Assembly: GCA_049322515.1 (NCBI GenBank)
Contig: JBMOQW010000023.1
Location: forward strand, 1 to 58,807
Reading direction: 5' to 3'
DNA: 58,807 nt
Source of the DNA: Parasulfuritortus sp049322515
Lineage (GTDB): Bacteria; Pseudomonadota; Gammaproteobacteria; Burkholderiales; Thiobacillaceae
In this document: one piece after another, positions 33,811 through 40,467 of the stretch
Numbering within the stretch: the stretch's first letter is position 1
Layout: each line of letters opens with the position of its first letter
The notes under the pieces: generated by a model
The model's input: only the letters and a program-made list of their open reading frames with translations
Told to the model about the DNA's origin: nothing
The model's database searches: none
Made by a program: the position numbers and the translations under genes

Positions 33811-34189
33811 GATCGATCAATTCCTTCTCGTACTGGATCAGACGTGACGCCACCTTCAAGGCCTGATAGTACCGACCATCAAGAATGCAGTGGCTCATCT
33901 CGTCGACATACGAAAGCGCGCTGGGCGCAGCCGCGACGACATCCTTGACCAATCCCCAGTACAACTGATGATATTCCGCCAGCCGCTCACCATCGATATA
34001 CATCAACTGCACGGCCAGATAGATGCGCTTGGCGGGGGTATCAGCCTCGGACTCGGCGATGATATCTTTTTCGCGCAGGATCGGCACATCGTTCAGCACC
34101 ATCAACTCGCAACGATGATCGCCGTTCTGGATCACCGCGCCGCCGATCAGCATTTTTTCATTCGGCTTCAGTTCGATTTGCAGAGGCAT
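33791..34189 (-). CDS. flbT: Flagellin mRNA regulator FlbT
   Basis: 132 residues. FlbT family signature PLQIELKPNEKMLIGGAVIQNGDHRCELMVLNDVPILREKDI at the N terminus, followed by helical C-terminal segments (RIYLAVQLMYID; QALKVASRLIQYEKELID). In Caulobacter FlbT binds the 5' untranslated region of flagellin mRNA and destabilises it until the hook is complete. Both flagellin genes immediately upstream here have hairpin-containing leaders. It lies 100 bases after the flagellin stop. Confidence 0.92.
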   Translation of the reverse strand: MPLQIELKPNEKMLIGGAVIQNGDHRCELMVLNDVPILREKDIIAESEADTPAKRIYLAVQLMYIDGERLAEYHQLYWGLVKDVVAAAPSALSYVDEMSHCILDGRYYQALKVASRLIQYEKELIDHVSEPA

Positions 34190-34211
34190 CCACGGACTCC
34201 AGGATCGAAGC

Positions 34212-34233
34212 GCTCAGGACCCGAGTCCCGAGC
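34212..34233. other. Hairpin between flagellin and flbT
   Basis: GCTCAGGAC (34212-34220) and GTCCCGAGC (34225-34233) pair with one central mismatch around the loop CCGA. There is no T-run, so it is not a classical terminator. It sits in the 100-base spacer after the sigma-54 flagellin gene, where an mRNA 3'-end-protecting stem or partial terminator would be expected. Confidence 0.35.
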
Positions 34234-34289
34234 ACACGTTCAGGCGATCAAGCCAGCCCGCCGGACCGGCCCGACCCCGGGGAAGCGAT

Positions 34290-35156
34290 TTAGCCGAACA
34301 AGCGGAGGACCGACTGCGCCGCCTGCGACGACAGACTGAGCGCCGTGGTACCCAACTGTTGTCGGGTCTGCAGGATAAGCAGATTGGCCCCCTCCTCATT
34401 GGTATCCGCCACCGTCAAGTAGGTCGCCCCGTCACGCAACACGTTGATCATGTCGGTCAGGTAGCTTTGCCGCGTGGTCAGGATGGACAGGTTGGCAGCC
34501 AGTTCGGACGACTCGGTCTGCAGGGTTGCGATCGCGGTATTAAGGCGAGACTCCATCAAATCGAGTTCACCCGCGCTATCCACATCCCCGGAGGTCAGCG
34601 ATCCCGCGGTGTTGATGCCCGCCACCCCGCCGGAAATGCCCAATCCGGAACTCGATGCATCGAAGCCCGACATGGTCAGCTTGGTGGTGGCGTTCTCGTT
34701 GAAATTGACCGTCAGGGTCTGGTTCGTCCCCGACAGGAAATTGATTCCCTTGTAAGCCGAATCACCCGCGATGTTGTTCAACTGCTTGATCAGCTCGTTG
34801 TATTGCGTGGTCAGTCCGGACAAGGTCGTCGCGCTGTTGACGGTATCGTTCAGCGCGGAACGCGCCTGGGTAATGATGCCGCGCAAGGCCTCGATGGTGC
34901 CGAGCACCCCCTTGACACCCTTATCCGCTGCCTTGACAGTCTGGATTGCCTCGCTGATGTTGTCCTTCAATCCCGACAGCAGGTCGGCGCGCTGGCTATG
35001 CCCCCGTGCGGCGAAATAGGCCGCCGGATTGTCGACCGCAGAGTTCACCTTCAAGCCAGTGGACAGGCGTTCCTGGGTCGTGCCCAGCAGGGCGGAGGTA
35101 GACTGCAGGCTGACCAGGTTCGCCCGCATGGACGAGGTCAGGGTGATATCGGACAT
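34290..35156 (-). CDS. Flagellin (copy 1, sigma-54 promoter)
   Basis: 288 residues from ATG 35156 with an AGGAG-like site upstream; the frame is open 14 codons further but the flagellin N terminus starts at MSDITLTSSMRANL. The conserved coiled N terminus (LVSLQSTSALLGTTQERLSTGLKVNSAVDNPAAYFAA) and C terminus (SILTTRQSYLTDMINVLRDGATYLTVADTNEEGANLLILQTRQQLG) make the filament core. The surface domain between is short. It is very similar to the second flagellin at 36200-37063, so tandem duplication is likely. Ser and Thr in the central part offer sites for O-glycosylation. Confidence 0.96.
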   Translation of the reverse strand: MSDITLTSSMRANLVSLQSTSALLGTTQERLSTGLKVNSAVDNPAAYFAARGHSQRADLLSGLKDNISEAIQTVKAADKGVKGVLGTIEALRGIITQARSALNDTVNSATTLSGLTTQYNELIKQLNNIAGDSAYKGINFLSGTNQTLTVNFNENATTKLTMSGFDASSSGLGISGGVAGINTAGSLTSGDVDSAGELDLMESRLNTAIATLQTESSELAANLSILTTRQSYLTDMINVLRDGATYLTVADTNEEGANLLILQTRQQLGTTALSLSSQAAQSVLRLFG

Positions 35157-35230
35157 GATGCACTCCTTTCTGGGTATGGTGACCAGCCAACCACCCAAGC
35201 CACCCCTGACGATGACAGAGGCCCTGGATG

Positions 35231-35249
35231 CGGGGAGTTCAACTCCCCG
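35231..35249 (-). other. Hairpin in the leader of flagellin copy 1
   Basis: A 9-bp perfect inverted repeat around a single base (35240); in RNA it would fold as a 7-bp stem with a 5-base loop. It lies 13-31 bases after the predicted transcription start and about 75 bases before the start codon. It is a candidate FlbT target or mRNA-stabilising element. Confidence 0.5.
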
Positions 35250-35271
35250 GTTCTTGGCTCGAAAGGATTAC

Positions 35272-35287
35272 AGCAAGGCTCATGCCA
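35272..35287 (-). promoter_or_regulatory. Sigma-54 (RpoN) promoter of flagellin copy 1
   Basis: Minus-strand TGGCATGAGCCTTGCT matches the RpoN consensus TGGCACG-N4-TTGCW with one mismatch and correct spacing between the -24 GG and the -12 GC. Predicted transcription start is near 35262. Confidence 0.7.
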
Positions 35288-35480
35288 CGTGGGATAAATT
35301 GCGATTGGGCCATCGACACTCCAGGCCAAGCGTGGCCAATGCTGCGCTCACAGCACTGACAAACTGAACCAGGCATGTATTGCAGCGCCTAGACCGGCAA
35401 TTCCTTACGCAGCAACCTCAAGGATCGCCGGCAAAATTTGCCTGTGGCCGATCAGTCCAAACCGGATCGGAATGATTCGG

Positions 35481-36125
35481 CTAAACGAGGCCCATGGGCA
35501 TGGGCATCGTCGTCATCTGAGCAACCGCGTCCGCCATCCGGGTTCGGGCCAGTTCGACATCACGGGCTGCCCGATCCACCTGGCCGAGTGCGGCGCCCAC
35601 CTCAGCATCGCTGGAAAGGTTGCCCAGAAGGGGCAGATCCAGCCTGGGTGCCGGGAAGGCCGACAACGGAAACGCTTCCTCGGGCCGGTCCGGGAAGATG
35701 ACGGGATCACGAACCTGGCTGCCGACCTCCAGATAGGGCACCAGTGCTTCGATCTGCTTGCGCAGTCCGGAGATGCTGTTCAGGTATTCGATCCGTTCCT
35801 GGCTTTCCAGGGTGTAGGGCGGGTATTGCTTGACGATCTGGGTGAGCGCTTGCTTCATCCCGGCCAGTGCATCCTGGATATCCACCATGGCGCGCTCGGC
35901 GCTGCGAATCGCCCGAGCCGCCTGATGCGTGCTCTCGAGACTCGCCATGCGCTCCGCAACGGCGGCCGCTTGGGCTGAAAAAGCGGGGGCGACAGACTTC
36001 TGGATCGACTCGGCGGGGGCCGCCGGCAACGCTGCGTGAAGCTCGGCTTGGGCAAGCACAGGCCGGGCCGTACCACCCAGCACACTGGGAAGGACAGGAG
36101 TTTGGGCTGTGATGGGCATGGACAT
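35481..36125 (-). CDS. Hypothetical protein encoded between the two flagellin genes
   Basis: 214 residues. No family recognised. Ala-rich N terminus, then a long helical middle (AAAVAERMASLESTHQAARAIRSAERAMVDIQDALAGMKQALTQIV; IEYLNSISGLRKQIEAL) of coiled-coil character that recalls flagellin or flagellin-associated helices, and a Met/Pro-rich end (MTTMPMPMG). ATG 36125 has a strong AGGAGG at 6 bases. No signal peptide. It could be a filament-associated protein or an export accessory factor. Two hairpins separate it from the upstream flagellin. Confidence 0.7.
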   Translation of the reverse strand: MSMPITAQTPVLPSVLGGTARPVLAQAELHAALPAAPAESIQKSVAPAFSAQAAAVAERMASLESTHQAARAIRSAERAMVDIQDALAGMKQALTQIVKQYPPYTLESQERIEYLNSISGLRKQIEALVPYLEVGSQVRDPVIFPDRPEEAFPLSAFPAPRLDLPLLGNLSSDAEVGAALGQVDRAARDVELARTRMADAVAQMTTMPMPMGLV

Positions 36126-36144
36126 GCTTCACCTCCTGGACTTC

Positions 36145-36172
36145 GGGGAGACGGCCTCTCGGCCGCCTCCCC
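36145..36172 (-). terminator. Strong hairpin after flagellin copy 2
   Basis: A 12-base arm at 36145-36156 (GGGGAGACGGCC) and 36161-36172 (GGCCGCCTCCCC) pair with one mismatch around a TCTC loop. It lies 28 bases beyond the stop of the sigma-28 flagellin and upstream of the next gene's ribosome site. No T-run follows. It may be a partial terminator or a 3'-end stabiliser for an abundant mRNA. Confidence 0.5.
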
Positions 36173-36173
36173 C

Positions 36174-36189
36174 ATCACCCTAGGGTGAT
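36174..36189. other. Perfect 16-base palindrome
   Basis: ATCACCCTAGGGTGAT is a perfect palindrome directly beside the hairpin at 36145-36172 and 11 bases from the flagellin stop. It could be an operator for a dimeric regulator or a second short stem in the same 3' element. Confidence 0.45.
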
Positions 36190-36199
36190 CTGGTCCGGC

Positions 36200-37063
36200 T
36201 TAGAAGAGCCTCAGGACCGACTGGGCCGCCTGTGCCGAGAGACTGAGCGCCGTGGTACCGAGCTGCTGGCGCGTCTGCAGGATCAGCAGGTTGGCACCTT
36301 CTTCGTTGGTGTCCGCCACGGTCAGGTTGGTCGCGCCATCGCGCAAGGTATTGATCATGTCGGTCACGAAGGATTGCCGCGTGGTCAGAATGCTCAGGTT
36401 GGCCGCCAATTCGGAGGACTTGGTCTGCAGGGTCGAAATCGCAGCATTCAGCTTGGTTTCCATCGAATCCAACTCAGCGGTCGTATCGAGGGACGCCGAG
36501 GTCAAGGTACCCACGGTATTGATGCCAGCGACACCACCAGACAGGCCAAGACCACTGGACGATGAATCGAAACCAGACATCACCAGCTTGGTGGTGGCGT
36601 TCTCGTTGAAGTTGACGGTCAAGGTCTGGGAGGTGCCCGACAGGAAGTTGATGCCCTTGTAGCTGGAATCGCCGGCGGTGTTGTTTACCTGCTTGATCAA
36701 CTCGTTGTACTGGGTGGTCAGGCCGGACAGGGTGGTGGCACTGTTGACGGTGTCGTTCAAGGCGGAACGGGCTTGGGTGACGATACCGCGCAGGGCCTCG
36801 ATGGTGGTCAGCACGCCTTCCACGCCGCTATCGGCGGCCTTGACGGTCTGGATCGCCTCACTGATGTTGTCTTTCAGGCCGGCCAGCAGTTCGGCGCGCT
36901 GGTTGTGGCCACGGGCGGCAAAGTAGGCGGCCGGATTGTCGACGGCACTGTTGACTTTCAGGCCGGTGGACAGTTTTTCCTGGGTGGAACCCAGCAGCGC
37001 GGAGGTCGATTGCAGACTGACCAGGTTGGCCCGCATGGAGGAGGTAAGGGTGATGTCTGACAT
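36200..37063 (-). CDS. Flagellin (copy 2, sigma-28 promoter)
   Basis: 287 residues. Nearly the same sequence as copy 1 at both ends and through most of the centre (for example NTAGDSSYKGINFLSGTSQTLTVNFNENATTKLVMSGFDSSSSGLGLSGG). Differences cluster in the central surface-exposed region and near residues 190-210. Short flagellins like this have only D0 and D1 plus a minimal outer part. The gene follows the TPR gene and has its own sigma-28 promoter and a leader with two hairpins. Confidence 0.96.
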   Translation of the reverse strand: MSDITLTSSMRANLVSLQSTSALLGSTQEKLSTGLKVNSAVDNPAAYFAARGHNQRAELLAGLKDNISEAIQTVKAADSGVEGVLTTIEALRGIVTQARSALNDTVNSATTLSGLTTQYNELIKQVNNTAGDSSYKGINFLSGTSQTLTVNFNENATTKLVMSGFDSSSSGLGLSGGVAGINTVGTLTSASLDTTAELDSMETKLNAAISTLQTKSSELAANLSILTTRQSFVTDMINTLRDGATNLTVADTNEEGANLLILQTRQQLGTTALSLSAQAAQSVLRLF

Positions 37064-37090
37064 TTTGAAACTCCTGTTCTAGGTGACGTG

Positions 37091-37133
37091 ATGAGGAATT
37101 CTTCCTCGTCGTTCGACAGGCTTTAGTAGCCTG
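37091..37133 (-). other. Two hairpins in the leader of flagellin copy 2
   Basis: CAGGCT (37117-37122) pairs with AGCCTG (37128-37133) around TTAGT, and GAGGAA (37093-37098) pairs with TTCCTC (37102-37107). With transcription starting near 37139 they lie at about +6 to +22 and +32 to +46 of a leader of about 76 bases. Such 5' stem-loops stabilise flagellin mRNA in other bacteria, and FlbT of Caulobacter binds the flagellin leader. Confidence 0.5.
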
Positions 37134-37145
37134 CTTTCAGTCCAA

Positions 37146-37172
37146 TTAACGTCCACCGGATCAGGAACTTTA
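37146..37172 (-). promoter_or_regulatory. Sigma-28 (FliA) promoter of flagellin copy 2
   Basis: Minus-strand TAAAGTTC (37172-37165), exactly 11 bases, then GACGTTAA (37153-37146). Against the consensus TAAAGTTT-N11-GCCGATAA this is 7 of 8 and 6 of 8. Predicted start near 37139. Confidence 0.7.
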
Positions 37173-37190
37173 GGGCGCTCGTAAAAAAAT

Positions 37191-38387
37191 TTACGCAAAA
37201 CCCTTATAGCCGATGTATTCATCGGCCTGACCATCCATGGTCATGCCCAGCACATCCTCGCCGGCAAAGGCGAACTTGATGTGCGAGGGATCGAGCGTGC
37301 CATCCCCGGTGGCATTTTGCTGAATCTTGAACAGCACGGTCGCGGTCAGGGTGTTGGCGTCGTAGTAGACCGCTTCAGGCTTGCCGGGCAAGCTGACTTC
37401 GCTGGGGGGCAGCAGCACGCCGAGATTGTAGCCATCTCCCCTGCCCGTACCCAGATGCCGGGTGATGGTCCAGTTCTGCTCGTTCTCCACGGACCGCGCA
37501 TCCATCGGCTTGCTGAACTGGAACACCATGGAAAACGTCTGGCTTGAGGAGGGTGCTGCGAGATAGGCACTGACATTGCTCAACCGAGTGGCCGGCCCCA
37601 GGCTGCTGGGAAACATCGCATACAACTCGCTGGCATAGGTGGCCGTCATTTTCGGGGCCGACTTCTCGTACAGGTAACTGCTCAGGTTGTCCGCCAGTTC
37701 GGAGGCATTGCCGCGCAGGGTCTCGACCATTTCGGCCGCGCGCTCGGTCTCGCCCATGTCGACCAAGGCATAGCCCATCTCGGAATACGCCTCCCAATAG
37801 TCCGGTTGGGTCGCGATGGCCGACTCGAATGCGGCGATCGCCTGGTCATACTGGCCCATCTTGGCGTAAGCCTGGCCCAGCCCGGTATCGCCATAGGGCT
37901 CCCGGCTTTCAATGCGCTTGACCTGCTCGAACTGGATCAGGGCTTGGTCATATTCACCGGTCGCCAGGTAGCCCTGCCCCAGGGAATAGCGATTGGCGGC
38001 GCTTGGATTGAGTTTGACGCCCTGCTCGTATTCACGCCGTGCTTCCTCGAATCGGTCCTCGGAATAGTAGGCGTTGCCCAGGGCCATGCGGATGTCGTCG
38101 CGGCCGGTATCGATGCGCAAGGCCTGCTGATAGGCCTGGATCGCGGCATTGGCATCGCCATTCGCCAGGTGCGACCGCGCCATATAGTCATAGGCATTGA
38201 TCGCCGTGGTCGACCGGGGCGACAGTCCAGCGGCCCGTTGCAACACCGGAATGGCCTGGTCGTATTTCTTGGCGACAAACAACTCCAGGCCCTGGGTCAG
38301 CGCCCGCTGGGCGAAATTCTCCAACTGGCCACTGCTCGACAGGCCCGCGGCAAAAATGTTGTCGGCGCTGACGTCAAACACGCTCAT
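37191..38387 (-). CDS. TPR-repeat protein with C-terminal beta domain, flagellin-linked
   Basis: 398 residues. An N-terminal segment (MSVFDVSADNIFAAGLSSSG) without signal peptide is followed by about five TPR repeats (residues about 30-230; for example RMALGNAYYSEDRFEEARREYEQGVKLNPS). The C-terminal part of about 130 residues is likely beta-rich (SMVFQFSKPMDARSVENEQNWTITR), resembling Ig-like domains. It is encoded just upstream of the flagellin genes, so a role in flagellin handling, secretion or glycosylation is plausible but unproven. ATG 38387 has a strong AGGAGG. A short stem at 37180-37195 overlaps the stop codon and may be a weak terminator. Confidence 0.75.
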   Translation of the reverse strand: MSVFDVSADNIFAAGLSSSGQLENFAQRALTQGLELFVAKKYDQAIPVLQRAAGLSPRSTTAINAYDYMARSHLANGDANAAIQAYQQALRIDTGRDDIRMALGNAYYSEDRFEEARREYEQGVKLNPSAANRYSLGQGYLATGEYDQALIQFEQVKRIESREPYGDTGLGQAYAKMGQYDQAIAAFESAIATQPDYWEAYSEMGYALVDMGETERAAEMVETLRGNASELADNLSSYLYEKSAPKMTATYASELYAMFPSSLGPATRLSNVSAYLAAPSSSQTFSMVFQFSKPMDARSVENEQNWTITRHLGTGRGDGYNLGVLLPPSEVSLPGKPEAVYYDANTLTATVLFKIQQNATGDGTLDPSHIKFAFAGEDVLGMTMDGQADEYIGYKGFA

Positions 38388-38420
38388 GAAAAAACCGCCT
38401 CCTTTCGAGAGGACCTCATT

Positions 38421-39170
38421 TCAGGTATAGCCGAGCCGGGCAAGTTCCGCCAAGACGGCGCGCACGCGCGCCATGATCTGGTCGAGATGGTAGCCGATTT
38501 CGTCACCGGAAATCCCGTTTGCACTGTCGGCGCGTCCCGCCGCCCAATTCACCGAGGCGGCGATCGCGGCATAGCAGAGGCCCAGCTCCATGGCCAGGTA
38601 GCTTTCCGGCATGGCGGTCATGCCGACCATGTCACAGCCATCGCGCGCCATCCGGTCGATTTCCGCCTTGGTCTCGAGGCGCGGCCCCTGGACGCAGCCA
38701 TAGACGCCGTTCGGCAGGAATTCCTCGCCAACGCGCTTGAGCGCCTCCTGGCAGCGCAAGCGCATGGCCTGGCAATAGGGCCAGGTAAAGTCCAGGTGCG
38801 TCACCGGCGACCCGTTGCCGTATTCCGCGAACGTGGTGTCCCGGCCATGCGTGTAATCGATGATCTGGTCAGGCACGGCGAGCTTGCCGGGCCCCAGATC
38901 GGGATGGATGCCGCCCACCGTGGCGATCGAAACGACATGGCTGACGCCCTGGGCCTTGAGTGCCCAGAGATTGGCGCGGTAGTTGACCAGATGCGGTGGC
39001 ACGGTATGACCATGGCCATGGCGCGCCAGGAACACCACGGGATGACCTTCGAGCTCGCCGAATGTCAGGGCCCCGGACGGCAGACCATAGGGGGTGCGGA
39101 CGACTTCGCGCCGGGTGATGTGCAGGCCGCGCAGTTGGGTCAATCCACTGCCACCGATGATGCCGAGCAT
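38421..39170 (-). CDS. mtnP: S-methyl-5'-thioinosine/thioadenosine phosphorylase
   Basis: 249 residues from ATG 39170 (AAGGAGG 7 bases upstream). A GTG two codons earlier overlaps the hpt stop but sits too close to that site. Purine nucleoside phosphorylase family: GIIGGSGLTQL, FLARHGHGHTVPPHLVNYRANLWALK, ATVGGIHPDLGPG, and QGPRLETKAEI with DMVGMTAMPESYLAMELG. The pattern is close to the Pseudomonas MTI phosphorylase, which uses methylthioinosine rather than methylthioadenosine; substrate choice needs assay. It releases hypoxanthine (or adenine) and methylthioribose-1-phosphate. The neighbouring hpt would salvage hypoxanthine. Confidence 0.88.
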   Translation of the reverse strand: MLGIIGGSGLTQLRGLHITRREVVRTPYGLPSGALTFGELEGHPVVFLARHGHGHTVPPHLVNYRANLWALKAQGVSHVVSIATVGGIHPDLGPGKLAVPDQIIDYTHGRDTTFAEYGNGSPVTHLDFTWPYCQAMRLRCQEALKRVGEEFLPNGVYGCVQGPRLETKAEIDRMARDGCDMVGMTAMPESYLAMELGLCYAAIAASVNWAAGRADSANGISGDEIGYHLDQIMARVRAVLAELARLGYT

Positions 39171-39172
39171 GC

Positions 39173-39727
39173 TCACTCCTCCTTCAATGCATAGATGCCG
39201 GGCAGGTTACGCCACAGCCCATAAGCGTCCATGCCCATGCCGAACACATAGCGATCCGGCACGACCAGCCCGACATAGTCCGCCATGACGGGTTTTGCCC
39301 GACCGAGATCCTTTTCCGCCAGTACGGCAATCTCCACCCGTGCAGCCCCGAGCTCCAGCAGCTTGGCCCGGACCGCGGCCAGGGTGTGACCTTCATCCAA
39401 AATATCGTCGAGCAGCAGGATCACCCGGTCGCGCACCTCACCGCGTGGCAGGGCGCACCATTCGATTTCGCCACCCCGGGTCCCGTCACGGTAGCGGGTG
39501 GCATGCAGGTAGTCGAACTGAAGCGGAAAGGCCAGGCGGGGCAACAGTTGGCCGGCGAACACCACTGCGCCGCCCATGACCCCCAGGGCGATTGGATAAC
39601 TATCCGCCAGACGCTGCGAGATCCGGCCCGCCAGATGATCGAGCGCACACTCCACCTCGGCCTGGCCATACAGCAATTCAGCCTGGTTGATCAGGGCCCA
39701 GGCCGCATCCAGGGTGACTTTGTTCAT
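39173..39727 (-). CDS. hpt: Hypoxanthine(-guanine) phosphoribosyltransferase family protein
   Basis: 184 residues. PRPP-binding motif VILLLDDILDEGHTLAAV and the upstream LGVMGGAVVFAGQLLPRL loop mark a type I purine phosphoribosyltransferase. It converts hypoxanthine (and possibly guanine) plus PRPP to IMP (or GMP). The start overlaps the rlmB stop (ATGA) and the end abuts mtnP, which makes a compact methylthioinosine and hypoxanthine salvage pair. Confidence 0.88.
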   Translation of the reverse strand: MNKVTLDAAWALINQAELLYGQAEVECALDHLAGRISQRLADSYPIALGVMGGAVVFAGQLLPRLAFPLQFDYLHATRYRDGTRGGEIEWCALPRGEVRDRVILLLDDILDEGHTLAAVRAKLLELGAARVEIAVLAEKDLGRAKPVMADYVGLVVPDRYVFGMGMDAYGLWRNLPGIYALKEE

Positions 39728-40467
39728 GACTCGATCCGCATCCGCTGACGCCGCGCCTCATACAAACACACCCCGGCCGAGACCGAGACGTTGAGGCTTT
39801 CTACCTGGCCGAACATAGGGATGCGCACCAGCACGTCGCAATGCTCGCGCGTGAGTCGGCGCATGCCGGTGCCCTCCGCCCCCAAGACCAGGGCTGCGGG
39901 ACCACTGAAATCGGCTTCTGCAACGGCCAGGGGACCGTCCTGGTCAGTGCCCACCAGAAGGATGTTGTGTTCCTTGAGTTCACGCAGCGACCGGGCCAGG
40001 TTGGTCACCGGAATCAGCGGCACGGTGTCGGCAGCGCCGCTGGCCGCCTTGATCGCCGCCGCATTGAGGCTGGCGGAGCGATCGCGCGGCACGATCACCG
40101 CATGGGCGCCAAACGCATCGGCGCTGCGCAGGCAGGCGCCCAGGTTATGTGGGTCGGTGACCCCATCCAGCACCAGCAGCAGGGCCGGCTCGGTCAGATC
40201 CTCGATCACTTCGGTAAGCGTGCGCGCCAGCTGGACCGGCTCGACGAAAGCCACCACCCCTTGCGACTTGCCATGGGCCATCTCGTCCAGCCGGCTGGCC
40301 TCGCTGGCGACCAGCTTGACCCCTTTCGCCTCGGCCAGCTGGCGCAAGTCCTGGGCGCGCTTGTCGCGCCGGGATACATCGAGATAGATGATCTGGATGC
40401 TTTGCGGATGGTGGCGCAATCGCGATTGAATGGCGTGGAAGCCATGAATGATCGTGCGCTGGCTCAT
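39724..40467 (-). CDS. rlmB: 23S rRNA (guanosine-2251-2'-O)-methyltransferase
   Basis: 247 residues from ATG 40467, overlapping the rnr stop (ATGA). SpoU/TrmH-type knotted methyltransferase: RTIIHGFHAIQSRL N-terminal substrate domain, VLDGVTDPHNLGACLRSADAFG, then LVLGAEGTGMRRL and IPMFGQVESLNVSVSAGVCLYEA. It methylates G2251 in the ribosomal P site. rnr-rlmB adjacency is a conserved proteobacterial pair. Confidence 0.96.
   Translation of the reverse strand: MSQRTIIHGFHAIQSRLRHHPQSIQIIYLDVSRRDKRAQDLRQLAEAKGVKLVASEASRLDEMAHGKSQGVVAFVEPVQLARTLTEVIEDLTEPALLLVLDGVTDPHNLGACLRSADAFGAHAVIVPRDRSASLNAAAIKAASGAADTVPLIPVTNLARSLRELKEHNILLVGTDQDGPLAVAEADFSGPAALVLGAEGTGMRRLTREHCDVLVRIPMFGQVESLNVSVSAGVCLYEARRQRMRIES

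Larger units (their letters stand above)
35157..35480 (-). promoter_or_regulatory. Leader and upstream region of flagellin copy 1 (no gene)
   Basis: This 324-base stretch has no convincing gene. It holds the sigma-54 promoter at 35272-35287, a predicted leader of about 106 bases with a strong hairpin (CGGGGAGTT at 35231-35239 against AACTCCCCG at 35241-35249), and about 190 bases upstream of the promoter where an enhancer-binding regulator could sit. That part contains an inverted pair, ATTGGGCC near 35304 and GGCCAAT near 35334, with a small GGCCA/TGGCC stem at the second site. Confidence 0.5.

Noticed and set aside
38421..38470. A TGGC...TTGC pair upstream of the TPR gene considered as a sigma-54 promoter
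   Set aside because: The GG-to-GC distance is two bases too short for RpoN, and spacing is strict for this factor.
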